From: Siphonodentalium dalli
Taxonomy: Eukaryota > Mollusca > Scaphopoda > Gadilida > Siphonodentaliidae
Direction of reading: 5' to 3'
Length of the DNA stretch: 64,000 nucleotides
NCBI GenBank assembly: GCA_032622095.1
Contig: CP136066.1
Span: 196,158,816-196,222,815 of the forward strand
The notes below the pieces were generated by a model. That model was not told the origin of the DNA and did no database searches. It saw nothing but the letters and a program-made list of their open reading frames with translations. Shown here piece after piece: positions 1 through 9,321 of this stretch (its first letter is position 1; every line of letters begins with the position of its first letter). Position numbers and translations under genes: made by a program.

Positions 1-1357
1 ATGCAACTTGGCATGGTGCATTTAACTACCAAATTTCAATGCTTTATCTTTTAAACTTTCTGAGATATAAGGGTTACAAAATATATTAAGAAGTATAAAT
101 AATAATAGGAAAAATGAAAAAATTGAATAACAATATACTTCCATATTAAAATATGGAAGTATAATAAGGGAATCGTGCGGAATTGATTGGAATGTCGATA
201 GTATTGTTTATTGACATTTCTGTGTTCAGTTGGAACGTTCTGGTGTGACCCCCACCCACGCCTCGAAATTTGGTGACGCGGGTAGAAAAATCGCCATATC
301 TCGGCCAATTTTCGAGATTTCTAGCTAATTTTTGCGTCATTGTGTTCGTATTTGATGTCCCTATAATATTTAGCAGGGTTTTGGTGAGGTATTATGGCGA
401 TATTCTACTCTGTAGGCCAATATGTATGTTGTTGAGTACATACTTTTCGAATATCGTTGGCCTCCAACGACATAATACGGCAAGTGGGTAATCGTTTAGA
501 AGTACCAGATATTCCCCATCGAATAACACCAAACACGTGACGATTGGTTGAAGGAATTTAAATTCATAGTGCATTTTCTGTAAATTTGAAAAAAAGGAAG
601 GGGCCACAATTTCTATATTTGTCAATCGATTCATAAAATTCACTCATAATGACACTCAGTACATCTTATAAATACTTCACAACCATTTTGGTTCAAATCG
701 GCAACAAACAAAAATTGACAAATTTTGCCCCTCCCCTAGCCCGAAAAAAAAATGAGCGGACCTTTGTCAGAATTTCCTGGTTTCGTCTTCTGTCTATGTT
801 TAAGACGCTCACATAGACCAAATCCAGCTGTTGCGCTTCGTCTAGGAGAAGATCTGGGTACAAGCACTTTCTACACATGGACTTTATTAGTACATTTTCG
901 ATGTGTTAGAACTTGGACATTTCTCAACCGATTTACAAAATTCTTTCACGAATAGGATCAGTGCGTCGTATAGATACACGATAGTAAAAATGGTTGGAAT
1001 CGGTGACAAGAAAAAAATTGACAAATTTTGCACCCCTCCCCAGGTTAACAAATTGTGTTCGGAACATGAAAATTCAGCTGCTTGACTTCTTATAGGAGAA
1101 GATCTGGGGACAAACATTTTCCAAAATTTTTGTTTAAGGGCCATAACTCTGGTAAACAAGTTAGGACACAAACCAAAATGCTTCGTTACCATGCAACTTG
1201 GCATGGTGCATATAACTACCAAATTTCAATGCTTTATCTTTTAAACTTTCTGAGATATAAGGGTTACAAAATATATTAAGAAGTATAAATAATAATAGGA
1301 AAAATGAAAAAATTGAATAACAATATACTTCCATATTAAAATATGGAAGTATAATAA
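1..1357 (+). repeat. Satellite A, last unit of an array cut by the window edge
   Basis: This stretch is the tail of one A unit plus one full terminal A unit. Hairpins at 135-162 and 1325-1352 mark the unit ends, 1190 bp apart, whereas internal units of the other A array are 1242-1243 bp. The difference is a 53-bp deletion just after the GTTCGGAACATG word near 1060-1070. The sequence is nearly identical to 14794-16150. The array presumably continues to the left of the window. No real gene is seen; the short open frames recur only because the unit recurs. Confidence 0.93.
1325..1352. other. Unit-end hairpin of satellite A
   Basis: Perfect 13-bp inverted repeat with a 2-nt loop: ATACTTCCATATT, AA, AATATGGAAGTAT. 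The same hairpin stands at 135, 11200, 12443, 13686, 14928 and 16118. At the last unit of both arrays it is followed by ATAATAACTAG and then non-A sequence; inside the arrays it is followed by ATAATAAGGG. A hairpin shortly before a terminal CTAG resembles the 3' end of Helitron-type elements (CTRR end). That reading is inference. Confidence 0.85.
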
Positions 1358-2110
1358 CTAGAGGTCAGATTCCATGGAATCAGATATACTTCCATGGTAT
1401 CCCATCCCATCCCATGTGAGTGTTATGCGTATATGTGTATTCCTCTTAATTCGAATTCATATTGGTGCTTAATGATCCGATGGTGGACTTGCATTGACAT
1501 TTCTAAATATTAAATATACTCCAAAGGTTTATGTCATGATGATTAATGACTGTCTAATGCATCATGGTCCTGACCAACTGAGTCACCATTCACCCAGCCA
1601 ATTAGTTCATTTGTATTCAGTAGGGATACATTTTATGGCTAATTATAACCGCTCCCCTGGATGCCCAAATCCTGTTCAACGGTCACGAAATTTGGTGTGT
1701 CTGATTATAGAGTAATCGGCTTGTATATATATCAAAAGGGTGCAAATCATATTAATTTGAGTAATATATTTCACCCGTTAACAATGTTACGCGCTACCAG
1801 GATTAAACGGTCCACTCTAAAACTTCTACAATCGTTCGAAAGTTGCACCTGGATACTTCTGACCACGTCAACAAATTTTGTCTCAAAGTTTTATTTTTTA
1901 AGTAATTTTCCACATTTGTTTGTGGTGGAATTTGCCAAGTCTGAACCCACCCGACGCAAGCTCTCCGCTGAGCATACATCTTGGAGGCGTACCTACAGTA
2001 TACCGACGTACATGCTTCTGCATTAAACTAGATCTTTATTAGCACGTTTGGATTTGGGGCTACAATTAGGTTAGTGATAGACTACTTAAGTATAAATATT
2101 TATATTATAC
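1358..2110 (+). repeat. Block Y copy 1, left part (dispersed repeat)
   Basis: It starts with CTAGAGGTCAGATTC straight after the A hairpin and contains a second palindromic ATACTTCCATGG word. It matches 16151-16905 almost base for base, and part of it has a diverged relative at 27245-28150 (shared words TTTGAGTAATATAT, CACCCGTTA, CCTACAGTATACCGAC, GCCCGTTTGGATTTGGGGCT). A 121-codon open frame at 1661-2026 is interrupted by a stop in the second copy (TTA to TAA at 16580-16582), which argues against coding. Confidence 0.85.
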
Positions 2111-2149
2111 TAGCAGGGTGACCAGACTTCGTCCGTGCTGTTTTCCCTA

Positions 2150-2480
2150 TTGACAATTTTGAAGGTCAAGGTCAGGTCGGGGACTCGATTTGACCCGTGT
2201 AAAACATTCCCACGACAAAATTAACCCTAGGTATCAATTTTATCAAAACCAGTCGAAAGGCGCGATTTGACCTTGAATTGACCATTTTAAAGGTCAAGGT
2301 CAGGTCGGGGACACAGTTTTACCTGTCCAAAACACTCCCCGGACAAACGTACCCATAGGTATCAAATTTCGTAGAAATCCATCCGTTTTACACGATTTGA
2401 CATTGAATTGACCATTTTTAAAGTCATGACCAGGTCGGGGTCAAAAACACTCCCCGGACAAAAGTATCCCTAGATATCAA
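2150..2480 (+). repeat. Three ~127-bp tandem repeats with GGTCAAGGTCAGGTCGGGGAC
   Basis: Three diverged units begin near 2153, 2279 and 2409. Each has a TTGACCATTTT-like start, the AAGGTCAAGGTCAGGTCGGGG core, a CACTCCCCGGACAAA word and TATCAA(A/G)TTTCGT(A/C)GAAATCC. The third is degenerate. The block is repeated at 16944-17275. A related segment lies in reverse orientation at 27400-27660. The AAGGTCAAGGTCA core is common in molluscan intergenic repeats. Confidence 0.8.
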
Positions 2481-2940
2481 GTTTCGTCGAAATCCGTCTG
2501 GCTGTTTTCCTGGCCATACATAACAGACAAACAGACAGAAGTCCCAAAATATGTAGTAGATAGCGTTGTCACGAGTAAACCGATCCATCTGAAAATTCGA
2601 AAATGGCACTTTAGATTTTCGGTGGAATTTACCAAAAGTCTCAACCCACCCCATCTTGCATTCTCCGTTGGGAAGGTTACTTTTAAAGTATAGCGGTCAA
2701 GATTTGGGGGGGGGGGGTGGCTTGAATAGAATATCCAAATGTACCTGCTACGGGCATTACCTTGCTCTTTAATTAGCCCGTTTGGATTTGGTGGGAAGAA
2801 TAGGTGCATTTTCCCGTTCCCCGTATAGCGGAAAGGGGTATATATAGTCACGCATTTCAATCAGTTTGGATATAAAGTTTAAATATACACAGTTATATGC
2901 CTATATATTTAATACTAATATATTTTCTTTTAAATTAACA

Positions 2941-3030
2941 GCGCAGTGCGTAGCCGACTGGTGAGAGCGTCAAACCTCCAGTTTGTGTTTTATTGCGACG
3001 TGAGTTCGAATCCCGTCAAATTATCTACTA
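2941..3030 (+). tRNA. tRNA-Ser/Leu-like relic, Y copy 1, unit 1
   Basis: A box-A-like TAGCCGACTGG (mutated from TAGCCGAGTGG in the other copies) is followed by a CAAAC/GTTTG anticodon-type stem, an extended variable region and a box-B-like GAGTTCGAATCC. A T-run of 11 or more follows, as for Pol III termination. I could not form a convincing acceptor stem, and the T stem is imperfect. It is better read as a tRNA-derived pseudogene or SINE head than a working tRNA. Confidence 0.45.
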
Positions 3031-3344
3031 TTTTTTTTTTTTAACATGCTTTGGTGTATTTTAATCATCAAATACGAATAATACCAAACTAAAGATACTG
3101 TAAAGATGCTTTTTATATTCGGGGGGTGGCTTGAATAGAATATCCAAATGTACCTGCTACGGCATTACCTTGCTCTTTAATTAGCCCGTTTGGATTTGGT
3201 GGGAAGAATAGGTGCATTTTCCCGTTCACCGTATAGCGGCAAGGGGTATATATAGTCACGCATTTCAATCAGTTTTGATATAAAGTTTATACACAGTTAT
3301 ATGCCTATATATTTAATACTAATATATTTTCTTATAAATTAACA

Positions 3345-3434
3345 GCGCAGTGCGTAGCCGAGTGGTGAGAGCGTCAAACCTTCAGTTTGTGTTTTATTGC
3401 GACGTGAGTTCGAATCCCGTCAAATTATCTACTT
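3345..3434 (+). tRNA. tRNA-Ser/Leu-like relic, Y copy 1, unit 2
   Basis: Intact box A (TAGCCGAGTGGTGAGAGCG) and box B (GAGTTCGAATCCC) are spaced by a long variable region, with a T-run from about 3434. The anticodon-type stem CAAAC/GTTTG encloses CTTCA. The acceptor stem does not pair (5' CAGTGCG against 3' CAAATTA), so aminoacylation is unlikely although Pol III transcription is possible. Confidence 0.45.
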
Positions 3435-3791
3435 TTTTTTTTTTTTTTTAACATGCGTTGGTGTATTTTAATCATCAAATACGAATAATACCAAACTAAA
3501 GGTAATGTAAAGATGCTTTTTATATTCGAATCGGATATAAAACAATAAACACGTGGGTCGGTTTTTGCATATATAACATGAAGCGCGCTTAATGAACGTT
3601 CGGTCCGAAGAATATAATGAGTGATTAACAACAACACACAAAGAGTTTGAACGTAATCGAACAGAAAAGAGCGTTCTCTATAAGTAGATTCCTTTATGGT
3701 AGGAATAATGAGCGGTTGTTTCACGTTTGCTTTTTGACAAGACTTAAATGACGGTGAACGAAACTATCAGTGGTGTTTTATTTTGCGAAAG

Positions 3792-3800
3792 TATAAAAGG
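3792..3800 (+). promoter_or_regulatory. TATA box upstream of a signal-peptide exon (copy 1)
   Basis: TATAAAAGG lies about 109 bp before the ATG at 3901. Transcription would start near 3816-3822, where AATTCAGCAGACATA could serve as an initiator. It is identical in the second copy at 18587-18595. Motif and spacing are seen directly; promoter activity is inferred. Confidence 0.5.
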
Positions 3801-3900
3801 AGTCATTTCCAATTCAGCAGACATATACTGACGGAAATAATTGAATGTCTATCAGCAGTATACTACGGTTTATAACAATATACAAATTGTTCTTACGAAA

Positions 3901-4355
3901 ATGATGATATTTGCATGTTTCTATGTGTTTATCGTTGTTATCGCAAATGGAATAATTGGCTATACGTCGTCATTACGTTAGTAGAAATATACACCGTACA
4001 ACGAAGGTTTGTTTGATCAAATTAATGTAATGTTTGTATTTTGTTTGGTTGTATATGATATGCAATGCGTTGAAGATGCGAAAGAAAATACAAAAGTGAA
4101 ATGCACGCACGCAGATAGCTCATGACACACTATACACGATAAAATGATAATTTACCACACACCATGGGCTACACAATTTACGAATAGGTGGGTTTATATT
4201 AAAATCCAAGTTATTTGCTTTATAACGGCTCCGATATGAACTCATACCAATATACGACTCTGGAAATGATTGTTGGAATTCGACGGGCGTTCTATCAGTT
4301 CTCTGGTAGAGGATTGAGACTGGCCCGCGGCAAAGGCTGGTGTATCGAATCGGAG
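3901..4355 (+). CDS. Candidate secreted peptide gene, two exons, partial (copy 1)
   Basis: Unrecognised. Exon 1 (3901-3980) encodes a signal-peptide-like start, MMIFACFYVFIVVIANG, then about nine residues. A donor-like GTAGAA at 3981 leaves phase 2; GTTAGT at 3977 is a stronger-looking alternative but in phase 1. An acceptor-like CCAAG ends at 4210 and opens a phase-2-compatible frame, 4211-4355, encoding ~48 residues with an RRAFYQFSGRGLRLARGKGWC segment (one cysteine near its end). It finishes at a donor-like GAG|GTAGGT. No third exon is evident before satellite sequence begins at about 4665, so the gene may be truncated or non-coding. A TATA box lies upstream. It is conserved base for base in the second Y copy, but recent duplication explains that. 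Confidence 0.35.
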
Positions 4356-4385
4356 GTAGGTTCCATCCCACGGGGGATGGGGTAG

Positions 4386-4664
4386 CCGGTAGCCGGAGGA
4401 AGGAGAGAGGGGAGTGACAAATTTTTGGCGTATATATAGATAATATATATTATATATATAAGCGGAATTATTTTGAAGAGCTCTTTTCACTTGACTGAGA
4501 AAAAAATAATGTTCTAAGTCCAAAAGTTTTGGTTGAAATATTGGAGCCTTTTTCAAAAAGTGAAAACAAAATGAACGACTTTTCTGGGACAGGTCGATTT
4601 GGATCCGTTTTGGACTCTGGATTTCCCAAAAGTCATCTCCGTTTCGCGTGTAGCATAATATGAA
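4386..4664. other. Gene-free AT-rich spacer
   Basis: Holds a CCGGTAGCCGGAGG word, a TATATATAGATAATATATATTATATATATA stretch split by single bases (about 4428-4461), and then the transition into E-type satellite. No coding signal is seen on either strand; the 155-codon minus-strand frame crossing it depends on satellite sequence. Confidence 0.6.
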
Positions 4665-5519
4665 TCTTCGGAGGAGATGTGTACACAAGCACATGGGCCC
4701 AAATTGCAAAGTTTGAGGGCCCGTAACTCTTGCATTTCTTCTCGGATTTCAAAAATCCTTTCCGGTATGGGTTTGTTTTCGTTCGGGAAATACATAAACT
4801 TAAATAGATGAATGTCAATAAAAAATTTATTTTGCGAAAATCTTACCCCCCACCCCAGTGTCAAAATATATGTCCGACCCTGTCAAATTTTCCTTCTCTG
4901 ACTAAACTGACAACTGTCAACACGACTATGAAAACCACATGCAGTTATCTGGAATGATACAAGAGGACAACAGAGTACAATCAAATAGAGGTTTGCCAAC
5001 TATGGGCCGTAACTCCTCAGGGAAAGCGCGGACACAAGTTTTGATGCCCGTGGGCAGTAGGGCATATCGAGGTGTGCATACGGTCCAATTTTCGATGCTC
5101 TGCTCCTTATAATTTCCGAGATAATAAAATGACATTTTTTCAGATAAAGGGAGATAACTCCTCGGGGAAAACGCGGACAATATTCTTTATGCGACGATGG
5201 CATACAACTCTTTGACCCCAAGATACGTGCCAAGTTTTAATATGCTACTCCTGGTACTTTTCGAGTAATAAGGGTTGCAAAAGTGTCCAGTATAAGAATA
5301 ATAATAATAACAATGAAAAATTATCGAAAAAGGGCCATAACTCTGTCAAAAGATATTGGACCAACATCCGGATACCATTATTTTTAGTAGACCTTAGATG
5401 CCTATATTCGCTAGAGATTTCGCGGTCCTCCTCCCATTAGTTTCTAAGTATTTCCAATTAAACAGAAAACGGCCGCAGTAGAAAAACAATATACTTCCTT
5501 GGTTACACCATGGAAGTAT
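4665..5519 (+). repeat. Partial satellite E unit (copy 1)
   Basis: Begins at GAATCTTCGGAGGAGATGTG and runs through GGGCCCGTAACTCTTGCATTTC, GACCCTGTCAAATTTTCC, AAGGGAGATAACTCCTCGGGG, TTTCGAGTAATAAGGGTTG and AAGGGCCATAACTCTGTC to the E hairpin at 5491-5519. It matches 19460-20308. Here the E hairpin is joined directly to an F unit, whereas in the second copy three more E units intervene. Confidence 0.9.
5491..5519. other. Unit-end hairpin of E/F satellites
   Basis: ATACTTCCTTGGT, TAC, ACCATGGAAGTAT: 13-bp arms with one mismatch and a 3-nt loop. Identical hairpins are at 5717, 20280, 22009, 23738, 25468, 25694 and 62506. All are followed by ATAATAATA-type simple sequence. The outer eight bases are the same as in the A hairpin. 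Confidence 0.85.
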
Positions 5520-7268
5520 AATAATAATAATAATAACAATGAAAAATAATCGCAAAAGGGCCATAACTCCGCCAAGAAACATTGGGCGGAAATCCTGATA
5601 CCATTATAGTTAGTAAACCTTCGATGCCTACATTCGCTAGAGATTTCGCGTTCCTACTGCAATCAGTTTCTGAGTATTTCGAAATAAACGGAAAACGACC
5701 TCAGTAGAAAAACAATATACTTCCTTGGTTACACCATGGAAGTATAATAATAGGGAAAATCTTGAGCTGAATAAATCGCAGTTAAGGGACGGAAAATATG
5801 AAGTAGGATGATTATGTCTTTCCCTTAACATGTGTGGGTTGATCTCAAGTGATTGGAATTGACCCCACCCCTGCCTCGAAATTGGGTGACGGGATTGGGA
5901 AATTGTCAAACCCGGCCCAAAATGCGAATTTTGACAGCCCGTAACTCCGTTATTTTTCAATGGATTTAAAAATTGTTTTGAGTATTGTGATCAGCTACTT
6001 ACATTGATTATTTGTTATAAATTTTGTCTGATTCAGAGACGAATGACATTTTGTTTATTGGAAAGAATACGGGCCCACATTCAAAGTTTGAGGTCCCAAA
6101 TCTCCGCCATTTTTTAACGGATTTACAATCTGTTTTCAGTTTTATGATCAACGTGTATGGTAGATGTTATATATCAAGTTTCATATGATTCGGGGACGAA
6201 ATAAATTTTGGTACCTCGGACCACCCCTCCCCTGACCCACAACACTGAACCGACACTTGCAAAATTTGGCACTTCGCGTGCTCTCTTCAGACCGCACGCA
6301 CTGCGATATCAGATAACATCTTAAGTTCGACATCTTCGGAGGAGCTGTGTACACAAGCATATGGGGCCAAAATTTGCATTGTTTGAAGGCCCACAACTCC
6401 GTCATTTTTCAATGGATTTTCGAAATTGTTTTAGTTTCTATATCGGTTGGCGGTATAGATGTTATATTCCAAGTTTCATCTGATTCGGAGAAGATTAAAA
6501 AATTGGTACCCCGGACCGCCCCTCCCCTGACCCACAACACTGAACCGACACTGGCAAAAATTGGCACATCGCGCGCTCTCTTCAGACCGCACGCATTGGC
6601 GTATCGGATGACATCCAAAGTTCGACATCTTCGGAGGAGATGTGACGACAAGCACATGGGCCCAAATTGCAAACTTTGAGGGCCCGTTACTCTTGCATTT
6701 CATCTCGGATTTCAAAACTCTTTTCCGATATGGATTTGTTTTCGTTCAGGGAATCTACATACTTAAATAGACAAATGTCAATAAAAAAAAAAAAAATCGA
6801 AAATTTTGCACCCCACACAGTGTAACAATATATGTCCAACCCTGTCAAATTTTCTTCCTTGGACTAAGCTGACAACGGTCAATACGACTACAAAAACCAA
6901 ATGCAGTTATCTGGAATAATACGGGAGGACAACAGAGTACAATACAATAGAGGTTTGCCAACTATGGGCGGTAACTCTTCAGGGAAAGCGCGGACACAAG
7001 TTTTTATGCACGTGGGCAGTAGTGCATATCGAGATGTGCATACGGTCTAATTTTCGATGCTCTGCTTCTTATAATTTCCGAGATAATAAAATGACATTTT
7101 TTCAAATAAAGGGAGATAACTCCTCGGTGAAAGCGCGGACAAAATCGTTATGGGCCATATGGTTAGAACTCATGTACCCCAACCTACTTACCAAGTTTTG
7201 GTGTCCTACTTCTTGTACTTTTCGAGTAATAGTGATTACAAAAGTGTCAAGTATAATAATAATAATAA
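5520..7268 (+). repeat. Satellite F unit (copy 1)
   Basis: A ~1.75-kb unit starting with (AAT)n-AACAATGAAAAA and AAGGGCCATAACTCCGCC, then a hairpin (5717-5745), GTTGATCTCAAG, GACCCCACCCCTGCCTCGAAATT, several degenerate GGCCC..AACTCC sub-repeats with TTCATCTGATTCGG(A)GA, and finally AAGGGAGATAACTCC and (AAT)nAACTAG. Near-identical copies are at 25497-27244 and 61853-64000. It shares the order of landmarks with E but is clearly diverged from it. Confidence 0.9.
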
Positions 7269-7279
7269 CTAGAAATTTT

Positions 7280-7299
7280 AAACTTCCAATTGGAAGTTT
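7280..7299. other. 20-bp perfect palindrome at the F unit edge
   Basis: AAACTTCCAATTGGAAGTTT, just after the AACTAG that ends F, followed by another ATACTTCCAT half-site. It echoes the ACTTCC/GGAAGT arms of the satellite hairpins and marks the switch to unique DNA. Confidence 0.7.
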
Positions 7300-7807
7300 G
7301 ATACTTCCATATAATTGTCATATATATTCCTATCCAAATCTCCTCTCAATCATTACCTTTCCCATAACCCAAACCTTAATCATAACCATACCTATCGGCA
7401 ACACGTACCATGTCCCAATACTAAATGTTTTATAAGCATAACCATGCTCTAGCCGTAACCATAACCACAATCATTCTAACTATATATATAACTTTAAAAA
7501 GTCATGGAATATAAGTAGTGGCTCATCTTTTCGATCGTAATTTTGTTTATCTCGGTTAATCCGTTCCACAACTATTGAAGTATTTATTTAGTTACAACCA
7601 TGCATACTTCAGACCTTATATTGTGATACATGAACATCATAAACACATTAGTTCTCAAAAATAAAAGATGAAGAATGAGGCTACTTTTGAAATTATATTT
7701 CTCGTAAAAAGTGACCCCTAGTAGACCCCTTTGGTATCATCTAGATGGTCTCCTGTAATTTTTATAGAAGACAGACACAGACCGAGAGACAGAAATTCGG
7801 AAATATA

Positions 7808-7977
7808 CAGTAATGCCCTATGTAATCGACCCCTTAAACACAGCAGAATTATGGGTAACTTTTCGGGATTCAGGAGAGCTTTCGAATGAATGTCAACAGG
7901 CTATATTTCCCACTAAATCCTGAAATGTTACCCATAATTCTGCTATGTTTAAGGAGTCGATTACTTAGGGTATACTG
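7808..7977. mobile_element. 170-bp MITE with TA target-site duplication
   Basis: Starts CAGTAATGCCCTATGTAATC and ends GGGTATACTG, flanked by TA on both sides. The two arms (about 65 bp each) pair along almost their full length, sharing CGACYCCTTAAACAYAGCAG and AATTATGGGTAA. A second, longer member is at 54826-55038. CAGT...ACTG ends with TA duplication fit the Tc1/mariner superfamily. No transposase is present. Confidence 0.82.
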
Positions 7978-9265
7978 TAGATATAGATGTAAAAATGTTT
8001 TTAAATTATTCATGAATTCCAAATTTAATCACATGATGTCAGATGTACCTATCCCATGACACTCCACGTAACAATTCACCGTGTGTTCCAATTTTATTTT
8101 TGTCATGATCCAACCGGTTGGTCACCAACAGCAGGTCAGACTGACAAACAAATGAACACACACACAGTTCGGTTTTATTAGTATACATACACACATGTGT
8201 ACACTATCTCTTGTGCCTATATTCCAAATTAAAGACTTGAAATGTTAAAAATTATAACTGCAATGGGATGGTATATTCTCGTGAAAGATACGGATAGTTA
8301 TGTCCACAATGAAGTGCGAAGTTTTAAACCAATGCCGATCTGTAATTTGCCAAGACTGTTAAGTCTTGGTTTATCATTTTGTTGGGTCAGTGATTTCAAC
8401 GGCCAGTAATATAAGTGACGGTTATATCTACGTGCAGCGGATATATTTATTTATGAAATAATTATGCGCGAATGGCAATCACTATCACTCACACAACTGA
8501 TAACACATGTCTTGATTACGTCTTATTATAAAATTAGTAACATGCTAAGAAAGAGCCCAAATCACCAGAATGGGACAAAGGCGAATATGTTTTATTTGAA
8601 GTTCTATCATGCTCGGGAACGTTCTAGACAGATCACTGAAATGTCACTATATATGTGTATCAGGAATCAAGCATTAAATATAATTTAGAAACATCAATAT
8701 AGCATAACAGGTAATGCTGTCAAGACACGTTATGTCGTTACAAACGTTTATACCGATTGTACTGACTGTCCAAGATCGCGAACTTTTCCACAGCTTGTGC
8801 GAATTTTGTATACATTTTGGGTTCAAAGCGACTTAATCGGACAGGTGCGTAACACACTGTGCCATCAGAAGTAGGCCAGTCATGCAGCCAATTCTATTTT
8901 AAAGAGCGCGGATTTGGGAAAGCTGCATTGTGTGAGAACGTAACATGATTCGCGTACATCTATATGCATTTCGGTATGTTGCTTTCCCGAGTAATGGTGC
9001 CTTTTCTGTGCACATAAATAGCACCAAACTGAACATACGCCTTCTCACCAGCAAAATGATAAATAGCCGATGTGTTGAAACGGTAGAATACCATAAACAA
9101 ATATAGCATGTCGAGCTTGTAAAATAGACGGATATTCTTGGGAATATACGGATATGAATGCGCGTATTTTACCATTTAATACGTTATTGCAAGTCTTCAC
9201 AGTCATGCATAAGTTCATAATACCAAGTTAACAATCATTATTCACACAAAAACATACTTATATAT

Positions 9266-9321
9266 GTCGTTCAATGTAATTATGCTACATTGAACGACCA
9301 CCCATTTCGCAACAGCGAAAT
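9266..9321. other. Two adjacent perfect hairpins
   Basis: Hairpin 1 (9266-9298): GTCGTTCAATGTA, ATTATGC loop, TACATTGAACGAC. Hairpin 2 (9304-9321): ATTTCGC, AACA, GCGAAAT. Both stems are perfect. I see no surrounding gene to which they would belong. Confidence 0.6.

Larger units (their letters stand above)
2706..3528 (+). repeat. ~408-bp direct tandem duplication carrying tRNA-like elements (copy 1)
   Basis: Two head-to-tail units start at a G-run followed by GGTGGCTTGAATAGAATATCC (2717 and 3125). Each runs through GCCCGTTTGGATTTGGTGGG, a GTATATATAG stretch, a tRNA-like segment and a T-run, ending at TTTTTATATTCG. The second unit has small deletions. The same pair recurs at 17500-18331. The tRNA-like segment was therefore duplicated with its flanks, before the larger segmental duplication. 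Confidence 0.88.

Noticed and set aside
1661-2026. 121-codon frame in Y copy 1
   Set aside because: Interrupted by a stop codon in the otherwise near-identical second copy.
3425-3724. 99-codon minus-strand frame starting in the tRNA-like T-run
   Set aside because: Its C-terminal lysines come from the poly-T tract of the tRNA-like repeat; no homology recognised.
4242-4709. 155-codon minus-strand frame (also 19037-19504)
   Set aside because: Crosses from spacer into satellite E and has no domain; the plus strand gives the better-supported exon candidate there.
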